A stretch of 64,000 bases of DNA from Callorhinus ursinus (taxonomy: Eukaryota > Chordata > Mammalia > Carnivora > Otariidae). A program made the position numbers and the translations under genes. Positions 45,266 to 56,710 of this stretch are shown here, one piece after another. The stretch lies in NCBI RefSeq assembly GCF_003265705.1, contig NW_020312859.1, forward strand, positions 2,460,755 through 2,524,754. Reading direction: 5' to 3'. The notes under the pieces were generated by a model, which was not told the origin of the DNA, ran no database searches, and saw only the letters and a program-made list of their open reading frames with translations. Numbering within the stretch: the first letter of the stretch is position 1; every line of letters starts with the position of its first letter.

Positions 45266-45839
45266 CAGTGAGAAGTGGGTTCTATTACTTCCATTATATG
45301 AAGGGACTGAGGCCCAGAGAGGTTCAGTAACTTTCTTTCATTTATTCAGAAAGTGGCAGGAGGATGCTGCAAGTCCTCCACCCAGTCATTCTGGCTCCCA
45401 AGCCTGTGCTCTTAAGAAGATGGCAGTATGCGGGCTGTGTTTGGTGAATGATGAGTAATCCAGTGTGGACAGAACACCTGGTGTGTTCATGATGTAAGAC
45501 TAGTAGTATAGGTTTGGGGCAGATTCTGGAAGCCTTGAATGCTGTGAGTTGTGAGGGTTCCTAGTGCCAGATGGGATTGTAATCTCTACCTTTTTGCCCA
45601 CAACCCAGCTTCTTCCAGAGCTTGCTCAGCTTGTCCCAAAAGCTATTGGGAATGGCTTCCTGGGGAAAGGCGATCATTGTGGGGACTGTAAATTGTCTCC
45701 CTTCCAATGATTGCTGAAATGCCTCTCCTCTAGAAAGTCTTCCCACTCTGGCAGGAGTAGAGTGAGTGACTTTTCCCTGACCACCCCTGGTAAGTGTAGG
45801 AACCCCTCCTTCCCCAAATACATTTACTCTGCATTCAGA

Positions 45840-46345
45840 GTTCATTGTCCTCAGTTGACATTTTGGTTCTGCCTTTTTGCCTTCTCCCTGAGTATTTGTC
45901 AATATGGCTTTCGGTTGTAAACTCCCAGAAGGTAGCACTTGCATCTACGATAAAAATGTTGCTATGATTTTATTTGCAACCAAGTATAATGCAGTATTGA
46001 AATCATTCTTAAAACCCAAGCACTGCCTCTACTTCCAGTGCTGTATTAATTACTCCTCAGTTCCCATAGTACTGTGTGTATATCTCTGTCCTTGAACTAT
46101 TGTATGTTGTAATTATAACAGCTTGTGTTATAATTGCCCATTTACTTGTCAGTCTCCCCATAGACTGGGAGTTTCAGTAATGTCTGGGTTTAATTCATCT
46201 GTATTATGAGTCTCTCGCATAGGCCCTGGCACTGAATAGGCACTTGGTAAGAGTTTGTTGAATGAATGACAGTTACTTATCTGTTATCTCTCCCCTCCCC
46301 CTCTACCAACTGTAAGCTCCTTAAGGACAAGTCTTCTTCTAATCT
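45840..46345 (+). repeat. L2 3' fragments
   Basis: ACTGGGAGTTTCAGTAATGTCTGGG, GGCCCTGGCACTGAATAGGCACTTGGTAAGAGTTTGTTGAATGAATGA, then a second partial TGTAAGCTCCTTAAGGACAAG. Confidence 0.75.
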
Positions 46346-46714
46346 CCAAGACCAGGAAAAGCATGGGATAGGAAATGAGTTCAGTAAATGCATATTTCGT
46401 CGGACAAATGAGAACAGTATTTCCTTACAGGGGCAGAACTCTTTAGAGTTAGAAAGCACATTCAGATACTTTACTCAGTCAATTCTCTCAAAATCTTTAG
46501 ACTCTCCCTGTCCAGTGTTCTCAGATTGTTATCATGTGCCCTTTGCCTTCCTTGCTTCCACCAATTTCACTCTGTGTCTTTATGACCTCTCCCTCTTCAC
46601 CCTTCGTATGCTCTTGGAAAAAGTTCTGAGGAATTCACACACAGCTCTCTCCTCTCATCCCTCCAGTGTAAAGCGGCCTAAAGGGCAAATTTCACTCTGG
46701 TCTGCACTGAACTA

Positions 46715-46880
46715 AGACCATTCTCCCACTTAACAGCTTTGCCGTCTTGGGCAGGTTCATTAACCTCCCTGAGTCAACTTTCATTTCTGAAAATCGAGAC
46801 AATAGTGGTTGTGAGGATTAAATGAGGTAATGTAGGTTGACCTCTGGGAGCTCAGTAAGTGGGAGTTCCTGTCTTTATGT
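46715..46880 (+). repeat. MIR SINE
   Basis: TTGCCGTCTTGGGCAGGTTCATTAACCTCCCTGAGTC and GGTTGTGAGGATTAAATGAGGTAATG. It ends about 150 bases before the RE1 candidate. Confidence 0.82.
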
Positions 46881-47029
46881 GGAAGGGTGGAATTTGAGAC
46901 ATCATTAAGCCCGTGGAAAAGAATTGTGTCTTAAAAACAAACATGGGTTGGGGGTTACTTTATTCTGAGATCTCCCCTCCCTGTGAGCTGCTACCTCTGC
47001 CCCAGGCAAGCCAAGGCCTCAGCACTTAG

Positions 47030-47050
47030 GTCAGCACCACGGACAGTTCC
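47030..47050 (+). promoter_or_regulatory. RE1/NRSE (REST binding site) candidate
   Basis: The 16 bases TCAGCACCACGGACAG (47031-47046) match the RE1 consensus exactly. Over the full 21-base motif, 18 positions agree (differences at positions 1, 18 and 19). RE1 elements recruit REST to silence neuronal genes in non-neuronal cells, so a site in intron 1 of a synaptic gene is biologically coherent. It lies in sequence I could not assign to a repeat. Confidence 0.8.
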
Positions 47051-47593
47051 CAGCACGTAGGCCTGTTCAGTTCCTGTTCTGTAATAGGTCTAGGAGGCTT
47101 TCAATTCCAAGTCACAGCTTTATTTTATATACCATCAAGAGAGAGAAAATGTGTCAGAATTTAACTGACTTGCCATTGGTTGTCATTCGTATCTTAATTT
47201 CAGAGGTCGTGAAAATGTGTGTCTTAGATTCAAAGAAATAATGACAATATATGAAAGGTGGTATTAGCGAGCCATTGGCCAGTGACCCTTGAAGAGGTTA
47301 ATTTTACTAGCCAGCATTTATTGAATGCTTACTGAGTTCCAGGCCTTTTTCACCCCTCCCTCTTCTGTCTTGGGTGCTGTCTGCCCTTCATACATTTACT
47401 TAGCAAATGTTACATTTGGGGAATATAAATGTGAGCCAGATAGACAGTTAATCAGCAGTTTTCCCACCATCCTTCTTCCCAAAATATTTTAGTTCTGAGT
47501 CTCATTTCTTCAGGACGTTGCTTCCTGCTGAAGGATAATCTGTGTTAACCTTTCCAGTCTACATCATGTTTAAACCATTTAAAAAGCATTTTA

Positions 47594-47785
47594 GGGGCAC
47601 CTGGGTGGCTCAGTCATTAAGCGTCTGCCTTCAGCTCAGGTCATGACCCCAGGGTCCTGGGATCGAGCCCCGCTTCGGGCTCCCTGCTCCATGGGAAGCC
47701 TGCTTCTCCCTCTCCCGCTCCCCCTGCTTGTGTTCCCTCTCTCACTGTGTCTTTGTCAAATAAATAAATAAAACCTTAAAGAAAA
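47594..47785 (+). mobile_element. Carnivore tRNA-Lys SINE
   Basis: The head is GGGGCACCTGGGTGGCTCAG (a CpG-decayed variant) and the tail AAATAAATAAATAAAACC. It lies directly before an L1 3' fragment. The flanking duplication is too diverged to call. Confidence 0.92.
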
Positions 47786-47794
47786 AAAAGGACT

Positions 47795-48330
47795 TTAAAT
47801 ACATACCCTTAATGACCCAGCAATTTCATCCCCAGGTTTGTGCCCAGAAAAAAGTGCACAATGGTCAACAAAAGACACGTACAAGAATGTCTTTGGCAGA
47901 GCTTTTTGTAATAGCCCCAAACTGGAAACTACCCAAATATTCATCAGCAGTATACTTTTGATATGTAAGACAATAAAGCTGTGAAAATGAATGAACTTCA
48001 TTAAAACAATCAGTGTGAATGAGACTCAAAAACATAATGTTGAGTTAAAGAAGCCAACGTTGGAGAATATATAGTAGATGATTCTATGTATACAAAAGTA
48101 TGAAAGAGGCAAAAGAACCTTTGGTGTTAGAAGTCAGGATGATGCTACTCTTGGAGAAGTAACCATGGCTTGTGAGGGGCTTCTGAGCCATTGGCAGTGT
48201 TCTGTTTCTTGATCTGGGTGCTGGTTCTGTAGATGAGTGCACTTTGTAATATTTATCAAGTTATATACTTAAAATTATACATCATATAATTGTACACTTT
48301 TCTGTATATATATATATATGTCACACTTCA
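47795..48330 (+). mobile_element. L1 3' fragment (sense)
   Basis: GACCCAGCAATTTCATCCCCAGG, ACAAGAATGTCTTTGGCAGAG and AACTGGAAACTACCCAAATATTC mark a sense L1 3' UTR. It ends in an A/T-rich (TA)n run near 48305-48320. Confidence 0.82.
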
Positions 48331-48340
48331 ACAAACAGGT

Positions 48341-48520
48341 TTTTTTTTTTTAAAGATTTACTTATTAATGGGAAGGGCAGAGGGAGAGGGAGAAAGAGTC
48401 TTAAGCAGACTGTGTGCTGAGTGCAGAGCCCAGTGTAGGGCTCAATCTCACGACCCCGAGATATGACCTGAGCTGAAACCAGGAGCTGGATGCTTAAGTG
48501 ACTGCGCCACCCAGGCACCC
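48341..48520 (-). mobile_element. Carnivore tRNA-Lys SINE, diverged
   Basis: It runs from a T-run through AAAGATTTACTTATTAATGGG to GCCACCCAGGCACCCC. CAAACAG repeats on both sides (48332-48338, 48521-48527). The internal sequence is more diverged than in other copies, so it is older. Confidence 0.88.
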
Positions 48521-48689
48521 CAAACAGTTGTTTTTAAAAACATCTTTCTCCAGAAGAGAAGGGGATGGTGAGAATTTTATATGCAGGATGATTGGCAAGA
48601 CATTTGGGGGTAGTTGGTCACATGGGATGTTTGGAATTACCTGAATTATTCAGTGTGAATGGAATGGAGAGCACATTGGAGAAAAGGGA

Positions 48690-48840
48690 AAAAATAGGCT
48701 GAGAATGTAGATTGGGACCAGATCCGAAAGGCAGTGTGTGTTAAGGTCTTTGGAATTTATTCTGCAAGCATTGAAGTATGACTGGAGGTTTTTAATCAAA
48801 GAGATGACATATTCAGGATTGAGTTTTAGAAAGTTCATGC
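48690..48840 (-). repeat. L2 fragment
   Basis: GGGACCAGATCCGAAAGGCAG, GTCTTTGGAATTTATTCTGC and GTTTTTAATCAAAGAGATGACATA. Confidence 0.65.
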
Positions 48841-48919
48841 AGGCCACAGAGTGGGGAACTGGCAGAAGAGAATGCTCTGGTGCTGGGACACAGGTTGGAG
48901 TAGAGGCTGACCACCTGAC

Positions 48920-49065
48920 CAAGCATTTGAGGCACCTGGGGATCTTCTGAAATTACAGATTCACAGACCCCCACCCTAGGCCTACTGAACCAGAATCTCC
49001 AGGAGAGGGGCAGAGAAATCTGGGTTTTAGCCAAGTTCCCAGTGTATTCCAAACTGTCAGACCAA
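48920..49065 (+). mobile_element. MER20/MER3-type hAT fragment
   Basis: ACAGACCCCCACCCTAGGCC, ACTGAACCAGAATCTCCAGG and GGTTTTAGCCAAGTTCCCAG resemble the internal part of the family. Confidence 0.55.
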
Positions 49066-49244
49066 CACTGACCTCCAGGCGGGTGTTTGGGAGCCTCCAA
49101 GTTAGTTGACTCTTGCAGCAGTCTAGGCAAGAGAAGGCCTAGGGGGTGAGCTAAGGCTGTGCTCCTGCTGATGCAGAGTAGGACTGAATTTGAGTCCCCA
49201 GAAGGAGGCATGGAGACACGGTTTACTTAATTAACAAATACTTG

Positions 49245-49480
49245 TATGTCATTTACTAAATAGTACTTACTCTGTGCCAGACTCTGTTCTAAGTGTTTTT
49301 TTTAATACCAAATATTAACTCATTTAATCCTCATAAAAATGTTACGAGGCACTTACCATTATTTTCTCCATTTCTTTGAAGAGGAGGCAACAGAGAGACA
49401 GAGAGGTTAAGTAACTTGCCCAAGATTCACATTACTAATAAAGTGACCAGGGCCAGCTCTACAGCTCAGACCATCAGGCG
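49245..49480 (-). repeat. MIR SINE
   Basis: ACTTACTCTGTGCCAGACTCTGTTCTAAGTG, AACTCATTTAATCCTCATAAAAATG and AGAGAGGTTAAGTAACTTGCCCAAGATTC. Confidence 0.92.
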
Positions 49481-50374
49481 CCATTGTCCATGGTTTCAGT
49501 TACTAGGCTTTGCTGCTTCTTGAACATGCCCCAGAAATAGTGGCAAATGGCTGTTTAAGGTGAAAGGGGCTGAGAGGTTGGCAGTGAAGAGACCTGAATT
49601 CTAATTTCAACATAGTCATTGACTCATGTCCCTCTGTCGACCTCAGTTGCCCCTTTACACAGGAAGGCATTAGTCTGGATGACCCCTAAGTTCCCTCCAG
49701 ATGGAATCTTCTCTGATTTTAATGGAAGGCAGATTTTGACATCTCTGGAGAGACGAGGGGGAGGTAAAGGGCCCTCAATCAGGGTTTATGCTTCTTTGGC
49801 CTGTTTTTGGAGACACAGCCAGAGGCAACATCAGGGCTCAGGAGGTCTGAGTGCCTGCATGGCATCTCAGCCTTGATTTTCAGATGAGTTTTAAGGCGTG
49901 GGCAAGGGAGACATGTGAGGCTGAAGTCACTTGGAATAGCTAGGCCAGAGAGAGGTTGACCATAGAGGAAGAAGAGGCAGCAGCTTCCAGGGTATTCATC
50001 TTGGAGGAACAAGAAGGGCGGTGCTGGTGGGCAGGGGAAGCAGTGAGTCCCAGGGGCCATGGTACTTCTCCGATCCTGGTTTAAAATAACAGACTGACCC
50101 AGAGCTCTTGTGTCCAGGGGACTTCACAGACTGTGACATGGATCTGTAGTGGGCCTTTCACAGAGACAAGATTACACTCTGGTCAGGGATGTGGTGAGGG
50201 GTTTTAGAGCCTGGGGACCTGGAGTAAGTCATGTGACCTCTCTCAGCTTTGGGCTCCTCATCTGGAAAACAAAGCTGGGAAGACCCATCTTCGATAAAAT
50301 GTCAAAGTGGAGAATAGTTGTATAGTTGTATTCTCTCCTTCCTCTACCTCCCACCACCACATTCTTGGACTCTC

Positions 50375-50600
50375 TAGTGGTTAAGAGTATAGGATTTGTT
50401 TTCACACAAATCTGGGTTTAAAACCTAGCTCTGTCTTGTCTGGTGTAAACTTGGACAGGTTGCTGAACTGTTCTGAGCCTGCTTCCTTTTTGTAAAATGA
50501 GGATAACTTGACTCTCAGAGTTATGGTTAAATTATGTCTATCTATCTAGAGCCTAGCACAGGGTAAGTGCTAAGAATAATGGTATTTACTCTAATTTTAA
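50375..50600 (+). repeat. MIR SINE
   Basis: TCTCTAGTGGTTAAGAGTATAGGATTTG (MIR 5' end), CAGGTTGCTGAACTGTTCTGAGCC and GAGCCTAGCACAGGGTAAGTGC. Confidence 0.88.
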
Positions 50601-50794
50601 ATTTATCATTATGATTATTTTATTATCCTGTTCCTTATGAATGCTTGTTTTTGGGAGAAGGTACATTAAACACATACATATTCAGGTATAAACAACTGAG
50701 TGAAACTTACTTTTCTTTATTGGAAAATTTTCCTTTTTCTTGGGGGCCTGTCTTAAATATAAAGCCAATTCAATTAAACATAAACATTCATAAA

Positions 50795-51030
50795 CACTGT
50801 TCATGGGGCTGGGGCTATGTTGGGTGTTGTCCTTGGTGCTGAAGGGGAGTAAGGGAGGAATGAGCTTACACTGTAGACATAGGTACCGACTAGCTTGACT
50901 GAGGACTGTGTTTCAAGGTGCAGTGGAGTAGATACTTCAAGAGAGGTGAAGATGAAGTGCCCTGGGACTCAGGGAGTCTGATCAGGGAAGTCTTTGTGGA
51001 AGAGATGGCATTTGAGTTCTGTGGTAGAGC
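50795..51030 (-). repeat. L2 fragment
   Basis: GTTGTCCTTGGTGCTGAAGGGG, GAGCTTACACTGTAGAC and AGGGAAGTCTTTGTGGAAGAGATGGCATTTGAG. Confidence 0.75.
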
Positions 51031-51044
51031 TTAGTGAGTTTAGT

Positions 51045-51300
51045 GCAGTGGTTCATTAAAAACATGGTTATTGGAGTTAGAAAGATGGTTTGGGTTCCAG
51101 CTCTGCCATTAGTAGGTATGTGTCCTTAGGAAAGTTCCTTAACCTTCTGAATTCTTATTTTCTCCTCCTATAACATGGGGCAGTAACTATTTGCTCACAG
51201 TTTATTGTGACAGTTAAATGATATGATCCCTCTTAAAACACTGGGCACAACATCTGACACAGTGGTGATAATAATAATAATAGCCGTCTTTATCAAGTGC
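51045..51300 (+). repeat. MIR SINE
   Basis: TTTGGGTTCCAGCTCTGCCATTAG, AGGAAAGTTCCTTAACCTTCTG and GTGACAGTTAAATGATATGATCC. Confidence 0.85.
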
Positions 51301-51544
51301 TTGTGGTATGCCACTGCTCACCTAGGACATCCTGAAGATTAAATGTTCGTATTATTATATTACCATATTGTTGGAGTTAATCTTCATAACAGCCCTAAGA
51401 GTTTGGTGAGTGCTGAATAAATTATAGGTGTTATTTAAAGCTTAGCTCTGGAGGACGGTTAGAATTTTGATAGAGAAGGTGAGGAAGGGAGGAAAGTCAA
51501 AGAGAGAAAACCATGGTGAGGAGTTACTGAGGATGTACCCAGAG

Positions 51545-51715
51545 CGAGGTGCCTGGGGCTGGGGTGTGAAGACTATGGGGGAGACCAGTAGCAGATGGGC
51601 TGGGAATCAGATAATGGAGTCTTGCATGCCTGGATGCAAAGGTTGAACCTAATTTGGCAGGCAGTGGGGAGCCATTCTAAGGTTTTAAATAAGATCATGG
51701 CATGATTGAAGTGAT
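51545..51715 (-). repeat. L2 fragment
   Basis: GTCTTGCATGCCTGGATGCAAAGG and GGGGAGCCATTCTAAGGTTTTAAATAAGATCATGGCATGA. Confidence 0.7.
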
Positions 51716-51829
51716 TTACTTATAAATTTATATTTCACCTTCATTTACATTATAGAATTAATATATTTAACTATAAAAAATTCAGAAGTCACAGAAGCAT
51801 ACAAAAGAGAAATAAAACTTTCCCAATGT

Positions 51830-52440
51830 GCTTGTTGGAGTATAAATCGGTACAACTACTTTGGCAAGTCATTTTACAGCTGGCCAAATGCTTGCCCTAT
51901 AACCCACAAGTTCTGTTTCTAGGTATATTTCTGAGACATGTGTGTGAATCTTCCCTAAAGGCCAAGCATTGAAGTAATCATAGCAACATTATTCCTAATA
52001 GCCCCATACTGGAAAAAAAAAAAACCCTAAACAGTACAATGGATAAATAGGTTGTGGTATATTCATACAGTAGAATACTGTATAGCAGTGATAATAAGCA
52101 TCTACAACTACACACAGCAATGTGAGTGGATCTTATACATTCAGTGTAACACTTAGCAGAAGCAGCCAGCTCCCCCCTCCCCAAAGGGCCATTCTCTGTT
52201 TATAAAGTTCAAAAACAGGCAAAACTAGTATTTTGGGTTAGAGATCAGGATAGTGGCTCCCCTTTGTGGAGTGAGAGAGACCTGAAGATGGGGCACAGTG
52301 GGCTTCAGGGGTCCTGGCAATGCTCTGTTTCTTCATTTGGGTGCCGGTTATACAGGTGTGTCTGCTTTGTGAAAATTCATCAAGCTGTATGCTTTGGGTT
52401 TGCTCTTCTGTATAGACCTTGTAGTACTTAGATTTGAAAG
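51830..52440 (+). mobile_element. L1 3' fragment (sense)
   Basis: AACATTATTCCTAATAGCCCCATACTGG, ACAATGGATAAATAGGTTGTGG and GGGTGCCGGTTATACAGGTGTG match a second, diverged sense L1 3' region similar to the one at 47795. Confidence 0.8.
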
Positions 52441-53015
52441 TTACAGAAACACATCTTTCATCCCCCTCTTCTGACAGTCTTTCTCCCTACAGTTATTCCC
52501 CATTAACAGTTTGGTTCATATCCTCCCAGATTTCCTCCCAAATATATATAAGCTATCTATAGCTTTACAAAAATGGTATTATGATTTACATAGTGTCCTG
52601 CAGTGTACTTTGTTAACAATATGTTGAGGCAGTCTTTCTGTGTCACTGTATGTGTAGATCTAGATGATTCTTTTTTTAAAAAAAAAGATGTTATTTTAAA
52701 ATAATCTCTGCACCCAACGTGGGGCTCGAACTCACAACCCCGTGGTCAAGAGCTGCATGGTCTACTGACTGAGCCAGCCCGGCCCCCCCCCCCCCCCCCC
52801 CCCCCGCCCAGATGATTCTTTTTAACTGTTGCACAGTATTTTATTGTGGGGATGTGTCATTTAGTAAACTGGTTCCCTGTTGGACAGTTAATGCCAGCAT
52901 TTCATTGGTGTAAATGATACATGGGGAACCTCTTCATGCACATCTTTGTGTACTTTTGTGACTGTGTAGAATAAATTAGTAGGAGTGGAGTATCTTTGTC
53001 TGAAGTGATAATTTA
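52441..53015 (-). mobile_element. L1 3' fragment (antisense) split by a SINE
   Basis: Antisense L1-like words (CAGTATTTTATTGTGGGGATG, TCATTGGTGTAAATGATAC) lie on both sides of the SINE at 52677-52809. Confidence 0.65.
52677..52809 (-). mobile_element. Short, older carnivore SINE variant ending in a C23 run
   Basis: The sequence ATAATCTCTGCACCCAACGT, then GGGGCTCGAACTCACAACCCC, then GACTGAGCCAGCC marks the minus strand of an older tRNA-derived carnivore SINE lacking the pyrimidine-rich middle. AGATGATTCTTTTT flanks it at 52662 and 52810. Its usual GCGCCCC end is replaced by 23 consecutive C (52783-52805). Confidence 0.85.
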
Positions 53016-53039
53016 AGATGGTTAATCTCTTAATGACTT

Positions 53040-53560
53040 GTTGGGTGGGTGGGTTGGAAGCAGGGAGACCAGTTAGGAGTCTGTTGACATAGTTTGGACT
53101 TGAGGTGTAGGTGGTTGGCTGTGAAAATGGACAAGAAAGGGGAGAGAGAAGCACTGTTACAGGCAAAGACCTTATAAGGCTGTTTGAGGAGAGGGGGAGT
53201 CAGAGAGGTCCTGAGGGGTTCTGAGTCTGAGTGGCTGTAGGACCAGGGGTGGGTTTAGTTTTGACCAGGCTGCATTCAGGGATTCTGCTCATCATCCAGG
53301 TGGTGATGCTCAGAATGCAGTTGGAAGTATTGCTCTGGCCAGAGTTAAGGACTCCGTGTTGGGGGTGGGATTCATTTGCATAGGGTGGTCCTGAGGTTGT
53401 GGGAGGGGAACGAAAGCACCAGGGGGCGAGGTCTAGAGGGAGGGGGAACCCAAGGTCTGAATGGTGAGGCCCTCAGGTGTAGGGATGGAGGCAATGGTCA
53501 GAGGGACCGGAGGAGATTCATAAAATTTACTATCAAGGAAGCCAAAAGGGAGATCTGAAA
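53040..53560 (-). repeat. L2 internal fragment
   Basis: GGGAGACCAGTTAGGAGTCTGTTGACATAGTTTGGAC and GTTTTGACCAGGCTGCATTC are diverged antisense L2 words. The CTCF-like core at 53417 lies within this region. Confidence 0.55.
53417..53430 (+). promoter_or_regulatory. CTCF-like core
   Basis: CACCAGGGGGCGAG agrees with the CTCF core (CCASYAGRKGGCRS), except at the first base of the core and its last one or two bases. It lies within or beside an L2 fragment about 5 kb upstream of exon 2. Confidence 0.4.
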
Positions 53561-53619
53561 TGACTTTTGTTCAAAGGATGAAGTAATCCATAGCCTACGT
53601 TAGTCGCCCTCCCACTGGT

Positions 53620-53815
53620 CCCCCAGTGGTGCTGTCATTACATTTTGTACTTGGTCTTCAAGGCACTTACCACACTTGTGATTAATCAATGTGATCATCT
53701 GTTCAGGGTCCACCTCCCCCCTCTGAACTGTGAGCTCTGTGGAGGCAGGGACCATGCCATTCTCATACTCTTCTATCTCCAGCATCAGGCATGGTGTTTA
53801 TCACATAATGGTGTT
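53620..53815 (+). repeat. L2 3' fragment
   Basis: GCACTTACCACACTTGTGATTAATC, CTGAACTGTGAGCTCTGTGGAGGCAGGGACCATG and CCAGCATCAGGCATGGTG. Confidence 0.8.
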
Positions 53816-55655
53816 GGTACCCCAAGTTGTTGTTGCTGTTTCCTGGCAGGACTCCAGCGGTTCACACTCCGTGCCCCCCTCCCCCGGGGCAAATTGGGAG
53901 AAGAGGGACTTAGGACCCCGCGGAGAGAATTCAAGCTGCTCATTTCAAGTTTTGGGTGCAGCAAGTGTGAGTGGGTGGCCAAAAGTGGGTCATCCAAACT
54001 CCCATTTATTTGTACATTACAGTAGTCAGCTACAGTTGGTGCCCAAAGCTTATGGGACTCAAACTCCAAGCCTCTCCAATGGGGCACTGTGAGAACCGTG
54101 GACAATGTAGCTTCTCCTTTGCTCCCCTTAACCATCCCTTTGGAGAGCATGCCCTTCCCCATGCCTGCACTCATTGTGCAGCAGCTCTTCTTATCACCAC
54201 ATTCATGAAGGGAATGGTGTTCCCATCATGATGCTGGAACCTACCTGTGCAAAGATTTTTGAACTTTGACTTCCTTAGGATGCCGGTCAAGGCAGGTGTC
54301 TTAAGTCACGTTTCCCCCAAAAAGTACCCTGAGATGAGATTTGTGTGCAGGTGATGGAAGTGCCCCCACAGGAGACCGGGGAAGCAGGAAGCATGCAGGG
54401 ATGTGGGATTGAGGGCAGCTCCAGCCCCCCCACCTCATAGGGTTCCTCTGGAGTGCATGTTATGCCTCAGAGTTGTTCTGACCTGAGGTAAAGGACCTGA
54501 GTTGAGGGTTCATTCTCCTGTTCCATTTAGGCTTTGGTTAAGGGGATCACGGATCATAAACCCCCAGGCACTTCTGCCTCTCTCTGTGTGGGGGCAACGT
54601 GGGCTCAGTAGCCAAAGGAAGACTGAGGAACAAACAAAAAGTTGGCAGGTAGAGGCTTTCAGAAGCCCAGTTTGGTGGTGGGGCTCACAGGAGTGGGAAG
54701 AAGGGCGATCTGTGGGGTGTGGGTGGAGTGTCAGCAATGTCTGCTACAGCAGGTCATGCCCGGGTCTTTTTCTGGGACCCGAAGGACCCAAGGCAGAGGC
54801 TGAAGCTCCCCTCTGTCTTCCATCCACTTGCGCTTTATCAGTGGAGACCAGCACTTAGAAGCACATTTCACATCCTCATGAAGCCTTCCCACCAGACCAG
54901 AAGGCACTCAGTAGATGTTCACTGAGTGAGTTGGAAGCACCACCGTTCAGGAGTGGGGGCTGAGATGAGGCCGTTGTATTTGGTCACGAGCAGCCGTTGG
55001 AGACTGGTTTAGGAAGCTGTGCGAATGCAGTGGAAGCCAGACTGCGAGAAACGACAGCGTGTGGTTGTCTCTGTGCTCGGGAGGAGTTTGTTGGTTGAAG
55101 GCGGTGGTGGAAGAAGCGAGGCCTTGAGCAGACTTGCAGGAGGAGTGGAAAGAAGCAGAAGATGGAGAGGTGGCAGATTCAAGGCCCAGAGAGGACAAAT
55201 GGGAGGAGGAGTTCCCGGTGCGAGTGGGAGGAGGTGGGATGAGGAGAACAGGTGGCAGATCAGCCTTGGCCAAGAGAAGGGTTACCCTCTTACTGCGAGA
55301 GAGCGGGGGGGGGGGGTTGAAAGGTCTGAGGATGGTGCAAGTTGGAAGTGAGAAGGAGCAAGTCAAAGAGACACAGCTTTTCAGCCAAGTGGGGGAAAGG
55401 TCATTGGTTGGGGTGACAGGGTGATGGGGTAGGGAGTGTGAAAGCGTTGGTACAGTCACTTTGGGGACCTTGACTGAGTCAGCAAGAGATGGCCAGTGGA
55501 GGATCGGATGGCTGAGGGTAGATGGCGGACCTTGTTGGTGTGGTTGGGCACCACACTGGGGACTCCCGTGGTGGGGAAGGTGGCATGTTGGGGAAAATTT
55601 TGCAAGATAGTTGGTGTGAGCAAATTTGGGGAGTGTTGAGAGGTCTTAACTCTGC
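53816..55655. other. Intron 1, mixed single-copy and likely L2-derived sequence
   Basis: 55010-55500 is purine-rich with L2-like words (GGTGGCAGATTCAAGGC). 53820-54950 is unassigned. No exon supported. Confidence 0.45.
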
Positions 55656-55659
55656 AGTC

Positions 55660-55800
55660 ACTGTGGCTACTTCTGTTTCGCACCTACTATGTGCCGGGCT
55701 CTGTGGCAGATGTCCAACAGTTCCATGGGGTCGGTGCTACCTGACTTGCCCAAGGTTGGGCCACCAGTGGTTGCAGAGCTGGAACTCTGTGCCTGCCCCG
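55660..55800 (-). repeat. MIR fragment
   Basis: GCACCTACTATGTGCCGGGCTCTGTGGCAG and CTGACTTGCCCAAGGTTGGGCC. Confidence 0.7.
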
Positions 55801-56376
55801 ACTGATTGCAACACCAGCCTCACCTGAGGCCCATATAGGGTATTTGGATGTGAAATGCTTTGGTGCTGCAGAATGCCACACAGATGTGAAGCACACCTCT
55901 CCAAACCTCCTCCTTAGCCCCCTTGGGGACTGAATTGCGTCATGCTTTGGTTCTCCCTCTTCCAGGAGAAATGTGTCAGACCCTGGTGGGTGGGGACAAA
56001 CCAGTGTGAGTCTCTAGAACAGGGTTCTGTGGGGAGGTAGAAAGCCCAGGCAGGTGTCTGCAGCCTGCCTGCAGGGTGCCAGGTTCTGGGTTTGTATCCC
56101 CAGTGTGGGGGAGTGGAGTTTGTCCCTGGACCTGTGTCTGCACTGTGTGTGTGGGAGTTGGGGGACGTCTCTCTGTGCTTGTGAGTCGGTGCTTCTCAGT
56201 GAGCATGTGCGTGGTTTTGAATCTTACTCTGTCTTAGCACCTGCTACACACAGAGGCACATAGAAGTGGTTGGGTGGGTTGCAGATACAGCTTAGAGAAA
56301 GAACAAATGGTGGGATGAAGGGCGGCAGAGAGACGGGGACACACGTGTTCCCCCACGTGTTCAGAAACACCCAGGT

Positions 56377-56377
<1 letters not shown>

Positions 56378-56408
<31 letters not shown>
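56378..56408. repeat. (CA)n microsatellite
   Basis: About fifteen CA units follow CCAGGTGA. It is part of a CA/TG-rich zone from 56100 to 56760. Confidence 0.95.
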
Positions 56409-56412
<4 letters not shown>

Positions 56413-56710
56413 TGCAGTGTCTTTCTCTGTGTGCTTTCTTGAGTGGGTTGGCATATACTTCTTATGGATGTGTATCTGTGTGTATGACTGGCACATACCC
56501 AGTTAGCCTCTGAAACACAGAATGATAGGTATATGGAGACTCGTGGAAACACACAAATAAAAACGCTCAGACACACATTAGCGCACTCTGTGTCTTAGCA
56601 TGTGTATTCCTGCGTGTTTCTGTGTTACCATGTGTTTTTCTGAGTGTGAACTTCTGTGTGCCTGAATAATGCAGGTACATGTGGGAGACAAACGTGGGCA
56701 CACACGCTGA

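Noticed and set aside
49481..49500. Reverse-strand RE1 (CCATTGTCCATGGTTTCAG)
   Set aside because: Only the ACCATGGACA half fits. The other half disagrees at key positions, so it is below what I would call a site.
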